A stretch of DNA of 64,000 bases from Lactarius indigo. Taxonomy: Eukaryota; Basidiomycota; Agaricomycetes; Russulales; Russulaceae. The stretch spans positions 806,001 through 870,000 of the forward strand of contig JAFKAC010000020.1 of NCBI GenBank assembly GCA_025766275.1, read 5' to 3'. Below the pieces are notes generated by a model. The model did no database searches. It had not been told where the DNA came from and saw only the letters and a program-made list of their open reading frames with translations. The position numbers and the translations under genes were made by a program. Each line of letters starts with the position of its first letter. The stretch's first letter is position 1. Of the stretch, positions 47,630 through 58,694 are shown piece by piece.

Positions 47630-48194
47630 TGTGGGAATCCCATTCTGCCACCCCCTTGTTTGAACATGTTCTCTTAGGTTCAGAATGGTGTAAAGGTTGG
47701 GTGGTAAGGGTGATCCAGCTAAGTGGGCCAGTCAGGTGATATGTTCTGAAGGGCCAGTTCAATTGGTGATGAGAAAAGTGTGAAGTTGAAGAGGACAAAG
47801 ACAAGTAAAGATGGACAAGATCAAGGGAGTTTTGCTTTGGAGAGGGGATTTAGAGGCACACAAGAGGCATGATAGGAAGAGAGCTGGATAATCATTCAAG
47901 TACATACAAACACTTTTTTATACAATTTAGCTATGTTTTTAGAGATAATAGAGGTAAGGTAAAGTAAAGAATCACAAAGACACACAGGCTATGTAAGGCA
48001 TGAAACAGGAGTTGATTAAGCATTAAAGTGAAGCTGAAAATGGAGTGAAGAGGGGTGCAATACTTGTATGGATCTGGAGGTGTTTGAGACGAAATGTAAA
48101 CAGAGATGGAGTCTTGCATGGCCACCCATTACTGCAGTGGTATTGTTTTGATGGGGGGTTCAAGTCAGCTGGGTTGAGCATGCTGAAATGCAAC
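47630..48194 (-). mobile_element. Probable 3' LTR of copia element 2 (left edge approximate)
   Basis: On the minus strand a purine tract (GAGGGGGAG) is followed at 48194 by TGTTGCATTTCAGC, the usual layout of a polypurine tract and LTR start. A minus-strand TATAAAAAA near 47915 fits an LTR promoter. The far end was not defined, and no second LTR of this type is present. Confidence 0.55.
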
Positions 48195-48244
48195 ACTCCC
48201 CCTCACACTTGATGCAGTCTGAGGTTCTGCTAGTGCAATGCAAC

Positions 48245-51200
48245 CTTAAACTTTGGGAGCAGCTTGATGAGGATATTCCACAGTCATATCTTCAGTGGGG
48301 CAGTATTTGATGTTGATGAGCCTGTCAGTGATGGTTTGTTGGATGAAGTGATAGCAGATATTGATATGTTTGGTGCATCCATGATAGTTGTCTTCTGTGG
48401 CCAGGTGAAGAGCAGCCTGGTTGTTGCAATGGAGGATGGTAGGGGGAGTGAGATAAACTGAAGAATGGCTCAGTAAGTCTTCTGAGCCAGATGCATTCTT
48501 TGGCCACATGAGTTGCAGTGACATATTTGGCCTTGGAAGTGGATAGTGTGATGATCTCTTGCTCCTGCAAGGCCCATGAGACTGACTGCTCTGCCATTGA
48601 TAAGGAAGGCAAAGCTGGATATTGCATGATGGTGTTCCATGGTGGTGTTCCTGGGATGTGCCATCAGTGTCAGTAAATCCCAGGAGGTCATGGTGCTTGT
48701 TTCCAAAGGTGAGTGAGTGGTGTCTGGTACCAGTGAGGTAGTGGAGGACATGCTTCACACCTTCCCAGTGAACCTCACCCAGGTTGTTGAGGAATTGCAA
48801 TAAAGTGAAGATGGTAAAAGTGATGTTGGGGAGAGTGGCAATGGCTGCATACATCAAGCTGCCAACAGCCTCATGATAAGGAACCTTCTTCATGTGAGCT
48901 GCTGTGTGGCATCAGAGGGAGTGTTGGATTTGCTGCAAGATGCCCCAGGAATGATGGGAGTGGTGATGGAATTTGTGTTGCTGAGAGAGAAGTGGGAGAG
49001 GATGGTGTCAAATGTATGATGTTTGGGAAAGGGAGATAGTGCATGACTTGTGGTTGCAGGCGATCTTGATACCAAGAAGCTAGTGGATAGGGCCAAGATT
49101 GATGAGGGAATAGCAGGAATTGAGCTTCCACTTGTAGTATTGAATAAGCTCATCCGAGCTACCTGTGATCATGCAGTCATCAATGTGGACTGTGAGGATA
49201 GTAACATGGTTTTTGTCATGGATGGAAAAGACACTGGGATCAGTGTTGTTGACACCAAATCCCAAGTCCATGAGAACCCAGCAGAGAGTGTTGTACCACT
49301 TGTGACCAGCTTGCTTGAGTCCATAGAGTGACTTGTGAAGGTGCTTGACTGACTCCCCCTGAGTGTTGTATCTGGGGGGTGCTTGCATGTAGATGTCTTC
49401 ATTGTCACTAAGTTCTCTGTTGAGGTAGGCATCATTGAAATGGAATGTGTTGATATCCCAGTCATTGCGGGTGGCACTGGCAAGGATAATGTGGAAGCTG
49501 GCAAGCCACATGACTGGGGAAAAGGTGTCAAAGTAGTCAGTGCCAAACTTTTGTGTGAATCTGCACACTATGAGGTGTGCCTTGTATTTCTCAATAGAGC
49601 CATTGGCTTTCCATTTGATGTGGAAGACCCACTTGCTGCCAACAATGTTTTTGCTGGTGGGTCTTGGGACTATTATTCAAGTCCTGGCTTCTTCAAGGAT
49701 TGCAATTTCACAATCCATCGCTTCCTGCCATTTAGGCCAGTCAGAGCAAGATCACGCCTGAGCAAGAGTATTGGGGTCATCTTGTGAATCATTGAGGGCA
49801 GCTTCCATGAGCTCTTCACTTTCCGTGAGGAAAGCATACTCTGGAATATGGTTGTCAGCTGCATATGCACTTGAGGTTTCATCTCTGGGCCAGTCCAGAT
49901 GGAACCATTTCTGGGCTGCCTTGCTTGGTTGTCCTTCTTTGGGTTTGGGTTGAACTCCTTCAGTGAAGAGGCCTGTGACTTTGAATGTGGGTTTGGGAAT
50001 GTGTGTTGACTTGTGCATCGGTTCTTGAGGTTCCTTGGCTCTTGCCATGGCCTTGGGAGGTGGCAGCACTTGCTGCTGCTGCTTGGTTGATGTTGGAGGC
50101 TTTTCTTCTTGAGGTGGAACCAATGAGGTGGTAGAAGGTGTGAGAGGAGTGAGGAGGGAGGGCCAATGGTGATCAGGATGGAGGCATTCTGCCTGGGACT
50201 TGAGGTGCAATTTCCCAGCTTGTGTCTTCAGGAGGTTGCTGAGGTGTAAGCAGTACCAGTTGGATGGGTACTGGTGCTATGGTAGGAGGAAGAGACTGAG
50301 GCACTTGAGGTCCAGCAGGTGGTGCTTGCACCGGAGCTGGTTGCAGCACAGGAATAATGCGAGGCTGACCTATGTTGATAACCATAAGAGGAGAAGTGAA
50401 TTTGATGTTGTGCTTGGCTGAGATGGAGTTCTTGTTGGGCCAGTAGATGTGGTACACATACATGCTGTCCATGTTGTAACAAATCCAATGTACTTTGATT
50501 CCATATGCATCAAGTTTAGAGCCAGTCCCAGAGTGGACCCAGACAATTTTTCCCCATTTGGGGACACCAGAGATGTTCAGTTTGTTGCCATAGAGCATTT
50601 TATAGGGCATAGTGTTGTTGCCTAGTGTTGTTGCCTAGAGCCTGAGTAGATGTGCAGTTCTTGAGCCAGACTGCAAACTTGAGAGTTTCAGCCCAGAGAG
50701 TTTTGGGCAAGCCAGAGTGGTGAAGAATGGCCCACACATGTTTGAGAAGCCTGCAGTTGAGAGATTCTGTGACTCCATTGTGCTGCAGGGTATTGTGGGT
50801 GAAAGGTGATGCTCAGTTCTTTCATCCTGAAGGAAGCAAGTGAACTTGTGGCTGGTATACTCACTGCTGTGGTCCGATCTGAGAGCTTTGAACTTGGCAC
50901 CATGCTGAGTATGAGCCCAAGCTGAGAAAGCACAATAGGTATCCAAGGTTTGATCTTTTGTGTGCAAGATGTCAACGCAAGTGAAGTGAGTATGGTCATC
51001 CATGAATGTGACATAGTAGCAATGACCTCCAAGACTAGTAGTGGGTGAGGGGTCCCCAGAGATCAGAGTGGATCTCCACCCCAAAGTGTCTGGCTGACAG
51101 AGTCTTGCATTCAGCTTGAATGACCTTCTGAGTGAGCTTGGCATATTGACAAGAGTCACAGATAATGTGTTAAAATGTGACCTATGAAAGGCCCTTGAGT

Positions 51201-51480
51201 CACAGAGGACACAAGGGGACTGCAGAGGAGGATATAAGACTAAAGGCATATTTTCTGTCCTCTGCAGGATATATCAACCTGACTAAGCATATCTAAATAA
51301 GGCAACTCGACTTGGAGCAATGTACAGTCACAGAATAGATGAAAACAGCGACACTTTAGCCACAAATAACATAATGGGAGAGCCATTGTCAATAAGCTGC
51401 ATGCCTTCAATGGCATTGTTGCAGATGAGGGAGTGGATAGCATTGGCTGAGATATGGCCAAGGTAATGATGGAGGGGGGG
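48245..51480 (-). pseudogene. Ty1/copia polyprotein, element 2 (5' truncated, degraded)
   Basis: Minus-strand copia pol, a different family from element 1. High to low coordinates: GAG-pre-integrase region (HHYLGHISANAIHSLICNN, about 51430), integrase core (YYVTFMDDHTHFT, about 51000, and LRSDHSSEYTSHKF, about 50870), and a Pro/Gln-rich region (49.8-50.4 kb). Reverse transcriptase follows (FGTDYFDTFSPV, about 49530; HKSLYGLKQAGHKWYN, about 49320; VHIDDCMITG, about 49180). RNase H is last (VKHVLHYLTGTRHHSLTF, about 48730, then frame-shifted). A solo copia LTR (51168-51371) splits the integrase region. Gag and protease are missing; the SINE at 51.48 kb lies at the break. Confidence 0.85.
51168..51371 (-). 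mobile_element. Solo copia LTR (element 1 family) inside copia element 2
   Basis: 204 bp, close in length and sequence to the 5' LTR at 42622, in reverse orientation, with perfect duplication TAATG at 51163-51167 and 51372-51376. It dates element 2 as older than this insertion. Confidence 0.93.
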
Positions 51481-51482
51481 GG

Positions 51483-52010
51483 TGGGTGGTGCAATGGGCA
51501 AATGCTCCCCCCTTTGTCCTACATGGGACAGCTTGGTGACGGACTCTGGGTTCAAATCCGAGCTGATGCATTCCCTGCGGACACCATTACATCACCATCT
51601 TCCACATGATCACTACGTGGCACATTCCTTACCCGCCCTCCTCCCACTTACCACACCCACATCGGCCCACCTTGGGCTGCTCACTCACTACCAACACATT
51701 CCTAGGGTCCCACCATGTGCACCACCTGGCCATTCCCACCCAACCACATGACTCAGCCATGCTCCTTCGCAGACGCTTCCCACCCTACACCCTGGTCCCT
51801 TCTCTGATTCCGGCACCAACAATCTCACGCCACCCCTGGCTCATGACTCCACTCTCAAGATTCAAGCTCCGCCACTCACAGTCCTCTGACAGCCTGTCAA
51901 GGTTGCAACACCGACTAGACCAACAAGCACACAGCTTCCCCCACGTTGATTAATTTCCACGGTTGGGATAGGTCTGACAAATCAAGGCAGGTGGCCCCAT
52001 TGGAGACCGG
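51483..52010 (+). mobile_element. tRNA-like SINE
   Basis: Begins with a tRNA-like head: GGTGGTGCAATGGG (A-box-like, about 51485) and GGGTTCAAATCCG (B-box, about 51549) spaced about 60 bp apart. The roughly 400-bp body aligns with the retroposon at 33.98 kb. The 3' end (about 52010) is abrupt, without poly(A), and runs into gypsy pol sequence, so it may be 3'-truncated. Boundaries are approximate. Confidence 0.65.
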
Positions 52011-52012
52011 AG

Positions 52013-54637
52013 ATTCTGCCAACTGATATGACGCCCGAACATCCCATTTATGAGCAGGACCAAGCTAAGTTAAAACCTTGGGTTAATGCTCATAAGCTAA
52101 AAGATATCGAAGGGACATGGTATAAAGATGGACGATGAGTGGTCATGGGTGGTATCCACAACAAATGCACTATCATTGCGGCACATCACGACTCTCCCAT
52201 CTACGGTCACCCGGGGATCAAGCGCACCCTCCAACTCACCGAATGACATTACTGGTGGCCACAGATGAAGAATGATGTCATGGATTACATCAAAGGCTGC
52301 GCTGAATGCCAGCAACACAAAGTCAACCTCTGTCCTATCTGGGCGCTGCTACAACCCATCTATCCCAAACCAGAAGCTCTACCATTTGAGACTATTGCAG
52401 TAGACTTCATTACTAAACTCCCCGTCTCTCGCAGCTACAACTCCATTCTGACAGTGACTGACCACGATTGTACTAAAGCTGCCATCTTCATCCCATGCCA
52501 TGAAGAAATAACAGCCAAAGGGACAGCTGCCCTGTATGTTTCTCACGTATTCCCCCAATTCGGACTTCCTTCGTGTATCATCAGTGACCGAGACCCCCAC
52601 TTCACGTCCAAATTCATGAGAGAGATATGCAAGATTCTTGGCATTAGCCAAAATATCTCAACGGCCTATCACCCCTGGACCGATGGCCAATTGGAGAGAA
52701 CTGACCAGTGGCTAGAACAGTATCTCTGCTTCTGGGTAAATGAGAGACAAGACGACTGGGTCCACTATCTACCCATGGTGGAATTCACTCACAATAATTG
52801 GCCCAATGAGACTACACGGGAATCACCCTTCTTTGTCTTATCAGGATTCAACCCCCGCGCTGATTGGATTGATAGACCATCCCCTATTCCACAGGTCTTG
52901 TTATGTCTAGATCAGTTCAAACAGGCATGGCAACACGCCTTCTCCTGCATGCTCCAAGCACAGAAGTCATGGGTCAAGCACAAAGATACACCCAGGTTCA
53001 AGGAACACAACCTTGTGTGGCTTGAAGGATGCCACTTACAGATGCACCAGCCAACCATGAAATTAGTGGCCAAACGCCATGGGCCTTTTAAGGTCATCCA
53101 GGTGATGTCCCCTGTCAATTATCGCCTCGAACTTCCCACACAGTGGAGCATCCACAACATATTTCACATAGATCTTCTCACACCTTATTGCAAGACACCC
53201 ACGCACAGACCAAATTATCGGTGCCCACCACCTGATTTGGTTGATAATGAAGAGGAATACGAGGTCGAGAAGATTCTAGACTCCCAGCAATTCAGCAGAA
53301 GACGTCGGCTCCAATATCTTGTCAAATGGAAAGGCTACCCCGACTCAGACAATCAATGGGTTGATAAGGATGACGTCTTCGCTGACAAAGCTATTCAGGA
53401 TTTTAAAGCTTCAAACCCCGATCGAGAAGTGCATATAAGGGCGACTTGATGCTATGCTAAGTCCCCACTACCCACTTCTCTCTCTTACCCACTCATGACT
53501 CCTACCACCAATGCCTCCACACTGCACTCCACACTCCTCAAACACCTCATGAGGGGTGTGGTGGCCTGTAACATGGTACACACCTTCCAAGCTCCTGAAG
53601 ACGTCCCCGACGAAGAGGGGCTTATCACCCAGCAAGAGTGGGACACCATCCAGAGACAATTCCCCCTACCTACCGGAGGGGTCCTCTCCAACAACACCGC
53701 CCCCACTTACAACCTTATCGACCCTGACACCGGTTGACAGTTCAACACCACCCCCATCACCCATGAAGAACTCGCTGCCCTTCAAGTGGCTCTCCCAAGC
53801 GCTGATGAGTGTGTCAGCACTCCAAGTATGGGAGGCGCAGTGGAAGGAGACAGCACGCAAGTGGCAGGACGAGCAGTTGCACTTGGCAGAGATGCAGAGA
53901 AAAGCACGGAAGGCAAGACAGAAGTATTGGAGGACGGTGATGCTATCTATGACGATAGCAATCAATACCCGGCGAGACACCCTTTCCTCAGAACACGAAG
54001 CCACACTGACAATCCCGATGCCACCCCTTATATTGTCTACACCAATGGGGACCCCATGTACCAGGGAGACATCTGAGTCTTCTGAGTGGCGCCCCATGAG
54101 CCCCGATCTCCCAAGGATGATCCTGCCTCCCTCGTGGCGCCAGAGGGGTTCAGGCACAATAGGGGACCCAATTCGGTTCCCTTCCCGGTCAAGCTCCCTG
54201 GAGGGCAAGTTGTAGAGGCTGACCACATACAGGTGGTCTCATGCGGCAACCCATTTGTGCTGGGGTTGGTAACAGGGTCACCATATGTTTATGGTCAACC
54301 CTTGTATGCATGACCATGCTGCCCTCACAACGACTGGGCCTTCATTGCCCATGAAGACCTCATCATACTTAAAGAAGGCAACGCTACCGACCACGCACTG
54401 GAGAAGATAGGCGATGAATCTCTCACAGCTGAGGTCCATCACTTCCGCACTGCAGCCTTTCACGAAGACTGACTGCTAGTGCACCTGAGGGAGATCAGGC
54501 TGCAGTTGGCAAACGTGACGCAAGATAAGCTCGACTCTATTTACCGACTGGAGCGGGCTAACACATTTTGGCGAATTAAGGAGGAGCAAAAGGATTGGCC
54601 GCTGTCAGCTTTCATGCGAGGTGGGCCTCGCATCTGA
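52013..54637 (+). pseudogene. Ty3/gypsy chromovirus pol 3' half with C-terminal extension
   Basis: A single frame runs 52013-54634 with no TAA or TAG but eight internal TGA codons (52136, 52244, 53447, 53735, 54074, 54083, 54311, 54470) and a final TGA at 54635. Domains: integrase zinc finger (HPGIKRTLQL, then CAECQQHK), integrase core with Asp in ETIAVDFITKLP (about 52400), Asp in SDRDPHFTSKF (about 52585) and Glu in DGQLERTDQWLEQYL (about 52695), a C-terminal module with FHIDLLTPY, and a chromodomain (YEVEKILDSQ, LVKWKGYPDSDNQWV; 53257-53365). After the chromodomain about 395 further codons stay in frame, rich in charged and Gln residues, with no known domain. Gag, protease, RT and most of RNase H are absent upstream. 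Confidence 0.85.
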
Positions 54638-54648
54638 AAAGGGGGTAA

Positions 54649-55156
54649 TGTTATGGTACGAACTTTACTGCATGTGGTGTACAACTCATGGTTGGTTATG
54701 ACTACGACCCGACTCTGTATTAGTCATGGACTCTTACATCATATCAGTCAGCACGCAGTTTGCATGTGATAATGACTCATGTATGACTCATTCCTAGGAT
54801 AGCTGTACTAGGGTTTGAGCTAGTTACACTACTCGTTAGCTACTGTTCCAGCGGCGCTTCAAAGCCCACGTGTATCTGTATAAATAGTTGTCTAGGAAGA
54901 CCAAGATTCCCCATCTTGGTCTTCTTCAATCCACCTTTGTGACTCGCCTCTTGTCTGCCTTAGTCTCTGACTAAGTGTACTTCTGCTTCTATCCACCAAG
55001 TGATAGACTCGTCTCCATCTTTGCTGCAGCGTGTGCCTTGAAGTGCCCCTGTTCAGCCTGCATTGGGTTGACATGTGATCCCCATTCGCCTTCCTCGCTA
55101 AAGACAATTACGCCTACTCAGAGTCCAAGTTGGACTAACGCCGGTGGAGCATAACA
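54649..55156 (+). mobile_element. 3' LTR of the chromodomain gypsy element (family C)
   Basis: 508 bp starting TGTTATGGTACG and ending GAGCATAACA, preceded by a polypurine tract (AAAAGGGGGTAA). It contains a TATA motif (GTATAAATAG near 54880). It is related to the split solo LTR at 35709-41574. No matching 5' LTR is in the window. Confidence 0.9.
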
Positions 55157-57299
55157 AAACAAGTGTTTTTTCTTTTTTTTGTCTCCAGCCTGCAGCATTC
55201 CAATTTGAGCATGCAGTTCTTCAATTTCCTGAAGGGTGGAGCAAAGGTCCTCTTTCACCTTGCTGAGTTCAGTTGTTGCTTCATTGGCCCCAGTGATCTC
55301 CATTCCGGATGCAACGAACTGTTATGCTATCAGCTAGGGCTGGAACAGTAACACCAAATCTCACTTTGTGGCTTGGTCCACTTTGTGCATTGGGACTAGT
55401 GTTTATATTTGGTTGCTTGGCAAAGCGGTTGTCCTGGACTCCTGGACCAGTAAGTTTCCTCTTCTTTGGGGTTCATCAACACAAGTACTTTTGCATCAAA
55501 TATAAGACTCACTCTCTTGCCCATAAGAGGTTGGGGGAATGGGTCACCACTGACACGGGCATTGGGAAGGCACCTATATGCTAAGATCACACAAGGTGGC
55601 AAGTCACTCGTATCATCCATCAAAACCTCCAAAAATAATGATTAGTTGCGGGTTCACAACTTAATACAAGAAACCTTACCTCACTGCCCATGAGCACCGC
55701 TGGGCTAGCAGTGACCCCAACTTTGGGGTTGGCCTTGCTTATTACCGCTTGTTCCGTTGTCGCAACAGGCCATTGGACAGAGTGACCTTGGGAAAAGTGG
55801 AGGCGCCGGGACATAGGTAAACAAGCATATACAAAATGGACTGGACGGCAAGAGATGAACAGCATGTAGACAGGGAGACTCTAAGGGGGGTTCAAGAGTG
55901 AGGTTGACAGTGCCACGTAAATGCATCACAACGTTTTGTACCTGTTGTGATTGCTCAAAGGAAGGTTTGTCAAAAAGTGTCATTGCAGGTGGTGGGTGGT
56001 AATTTTCATCACGTTCGGAGTTAGTTGTATAATTACAGAACAAAGGAATTTTAGTCGAGTTGGGTGGGTGAAGAAACAGGGAGGCCTCACATTTTCGGAG
56101 TATGCCAAGAACACTGAGGCTCGACAGGGAGTATTGTGGGCACTCCAAGCCTCAAAGCCCCATATGGGAGAGTTTTGTACCTAGTGAAGCGGCTATCTAT
56201 CCATGGTTAGTTAGTGCACGTCGCTGGTAACCAATAAGTCTCTCAACCTCTACCCGCACCCACCTGCATGAAATGTACCTCTACTCGGTGTGGGCAACTG
56301 TTCCATCCCAGCACCCCCTTGCCTTTTCCCCCCAGTCTGCAGCACAACCAGGTCCATGTAAATGTACACAAGGTCCTTGATGTACCTGTGCATCGAGGCA
56401 TTCAACCCGCAGGTGTCAACTCAAACACGTGGCAGTCCTCAGCACCCAGGCCCTCGAAAGGTGTTCACCCATGGGATTGAGTTGGTTGTGAAGGATACAA
56501 ATGGTAATGGGAGAGGTTGACCGTGGCTGGACGTTGATGGGATGGTTTCATAGGACGACGCCCTGGGGGGATCCACTGAATCGGCGGTCAGTTTATTAGA
56601 CGGGACAGTGACTTCATAGTCCCTGAGGTTATACCTGAGTCTGTGTAGACCATTAGTAAAGAGGGTGCACGTATGACCCGGTTCACAAAAGCATACTTGT
56701 GGACCTGTGTAGCTGACAATTGGTCGCACTGAGCTTGACATCGAACCCGCGATGCTATCCTCAGGCATAGAATATTGATCTGATGATGAGATTGCCCTCA
56801 GGAGGTAGGTGCTCAACAACAATCGGCAGCTACAGGAAAAGAGAGCACCTACAAATGGTATCAGCGGGGCGAATGGTGGGAACCTTGACACATGGAGATG
56901 AGTACTTTGTCGATGCCCTTTAGCCCAACATGCTCACGACAGGGACATGAGAATTGCGGGAAATGAACAAGGATAGATGCGGGCTCTGACGCATGAATAG
57001 GTGGGAGGTGCCCACAAAGGATGAGGTCGATGAGAGGGAGACTCGGATATTGCCAGAATGATTGTAAGCAAATGTCAAACCACTTTGTGACTTTGGTGAG
57101 GCCTCAAAATAAGATCAGACATATAATTGTTGTAATACACCGATGTCATAAGGAATTAGTAGAGGCTGTGCTTCCGAGTCACCCAGAATACATTATCCCA
57201 TCCATCCCCAGCCTAACAACAAAGCCGCTGCACCAGTGATTGCCCATGTCAGTTGATTGGTGGGAGGACTTTTAGCTTTGATAGCCCACTGGGGTCTGC
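55157..57299 (-). other. Unassigned region with minus-strand frames
   Basis: Low-density sequence. Minus-strand frames at 55118-55303 (coiled-coil-like, Glu/Leu-rich), 55396-55632, 55705-56148 and 56439-56891 could be exons of a decayed gene downstream of the WD40 remnant, but none matches a family I know. A poly(T) run lies near 55166. Confidence 0.3.
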
Positions 57300-58694
57300 T
57301 GTTCACCAAAGGACTCTGAGAGCCTCGAAAACCAGGAAAAGGTTTTACTCACCATTACTGTCATATACACATGGAGCTGTGTCCCACAAAACGATCCAGC
57401 TGGTTTTACCTTCATCCATCCCCATAGCTACAAGAAACATGTCCACAATTTCAGAAGAATATGTCTGGGGATAGAAATCAGGTGCAGAAATCCAAAGAAA
57501 AGTGTTGAACTACTGTAAGAGTGCTGATACGACATGCACCTGAACGTAGTTAGAAAATGTATCGGGAATTGTCCAGATTAATGCCCTACCACCATGATTT
57601 AGAGCTTGCAATTCATCACCACACTCTGTATCCCAGATACAAGCCCTTCCCTGTACTCCACCAATGATGGCAAAGCCATCATGGGCAAAAGCAATTGGTG
57701 GTGATACCAGGTCAGATTGTGCTTCAAATGGTAATGCTTGTACTAGACGGTGGGTCTCGACATCATGTACCTCAAATGCATGGGAGATACTGTAGATGGC
57801 TGCCAGGGTGCCATCTGGGGCTAGGGTAAGGCTTGAACTACAGACACGGTGTTAGTGTGATGAAGTATTCACTTTGATGGACATGGCTCAATTATCAATC
57901 AGGGTTAGCTAGACGCCACATGATGGACAATGACACGAGATCCCAGCATCTGGAATCACAAACATATGATTTCAGTGGGAGGTACTGACAGTCAAAGTCC
58001 CAATCCCTTACAACACTCCATGCCACTGGTAAGAGGCTACCATGAACCTGTTCCTCTCCTCTTTGGAATCACACTTGTAAAGCCAGTTCAGAGAGGTGAC
58101 CTGGATGGTGCCACCATTTTGAGAGTACTGGTCCAGAGGTCACGGTATTGTTTTAAACACCTCCCACGACTCTGTCATTTAGGGAGTCAGCATGCAGGCA
58201 CCACTGAGCCAGATCTGATGAGATTTTCTGACCATCATGCATAGAATGATCCCTTTTCCGAGCCCAAACTGTGACCTGGTCAGCTGCTCCAGAAATCAAA
58301 AGGTGGAATTGAAGGGAGGAGATAGACAGTGAATAGGTCTAGAGTGTGCGTGAATGTATGTGCTCCAGATTGATGCCTTGGAAGTGTTATTGGTGACGCA
58401 AATCATGGTAGGAAAAAGGTATACCTGTTCTATAAAAACAGACACCAATGTGCCATTTTCACAACCAAAGAAGAATCCTCCTGGCTCAGATGACCACACA
58501 AGGGAATGAACAGGAGTGCGTGCATTGATGTAGTGCAAGAGAGAGCCTGTATTCACCTCCCAGACAGAAATGAGACCATCGAGACTACTGGTGGCAAGAA
58601 GGCTGCTGCAGGAATTGAAAGCCACAGAGGTAAGGGCACTCTGGTGGAAGGAGCGTTCATACCATTTCTTATACCGGAGTATTGAAGGTATCAT
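57300..58694 (-). pseudogene. WD40-repeat protein remnant
   Basis: Minus strand from ATG 58694. The first exon encodes a WD40 blade (SALTSVAFNSCSSLLATSSL, then DGLISVWEVNTG) and HSLVWSSEPGGFFFGCENGTLV. A GTATAC intron follows near 58420. Further blades read LLISGAADQVTVWAR (about 58280), LTLAPDGTLAAIYSISHAFEVHD (about 57800), FAIIGGVQGRACIWDTECGDEL (about 57650) and VAMGMDEGKTSWIVLWD (about 57400). Spacing fits a propeller of at least five blades. Short introns separate the pieces, and at least one stop (TAG near 57514) interrupts it, so I call it a pseudogene, though missed introns could explain some breaks. WD40 propellers are protein-interaction scaffolds; the partner is unknown. Confidence 0.6.

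Noticed and set aside
52013..54637. UGA read as a sense codon (recoding)
   Set aside because: TGA ends several other genes normally and TGA excess is confined to decayed transposons; CpG deamination is simpler.
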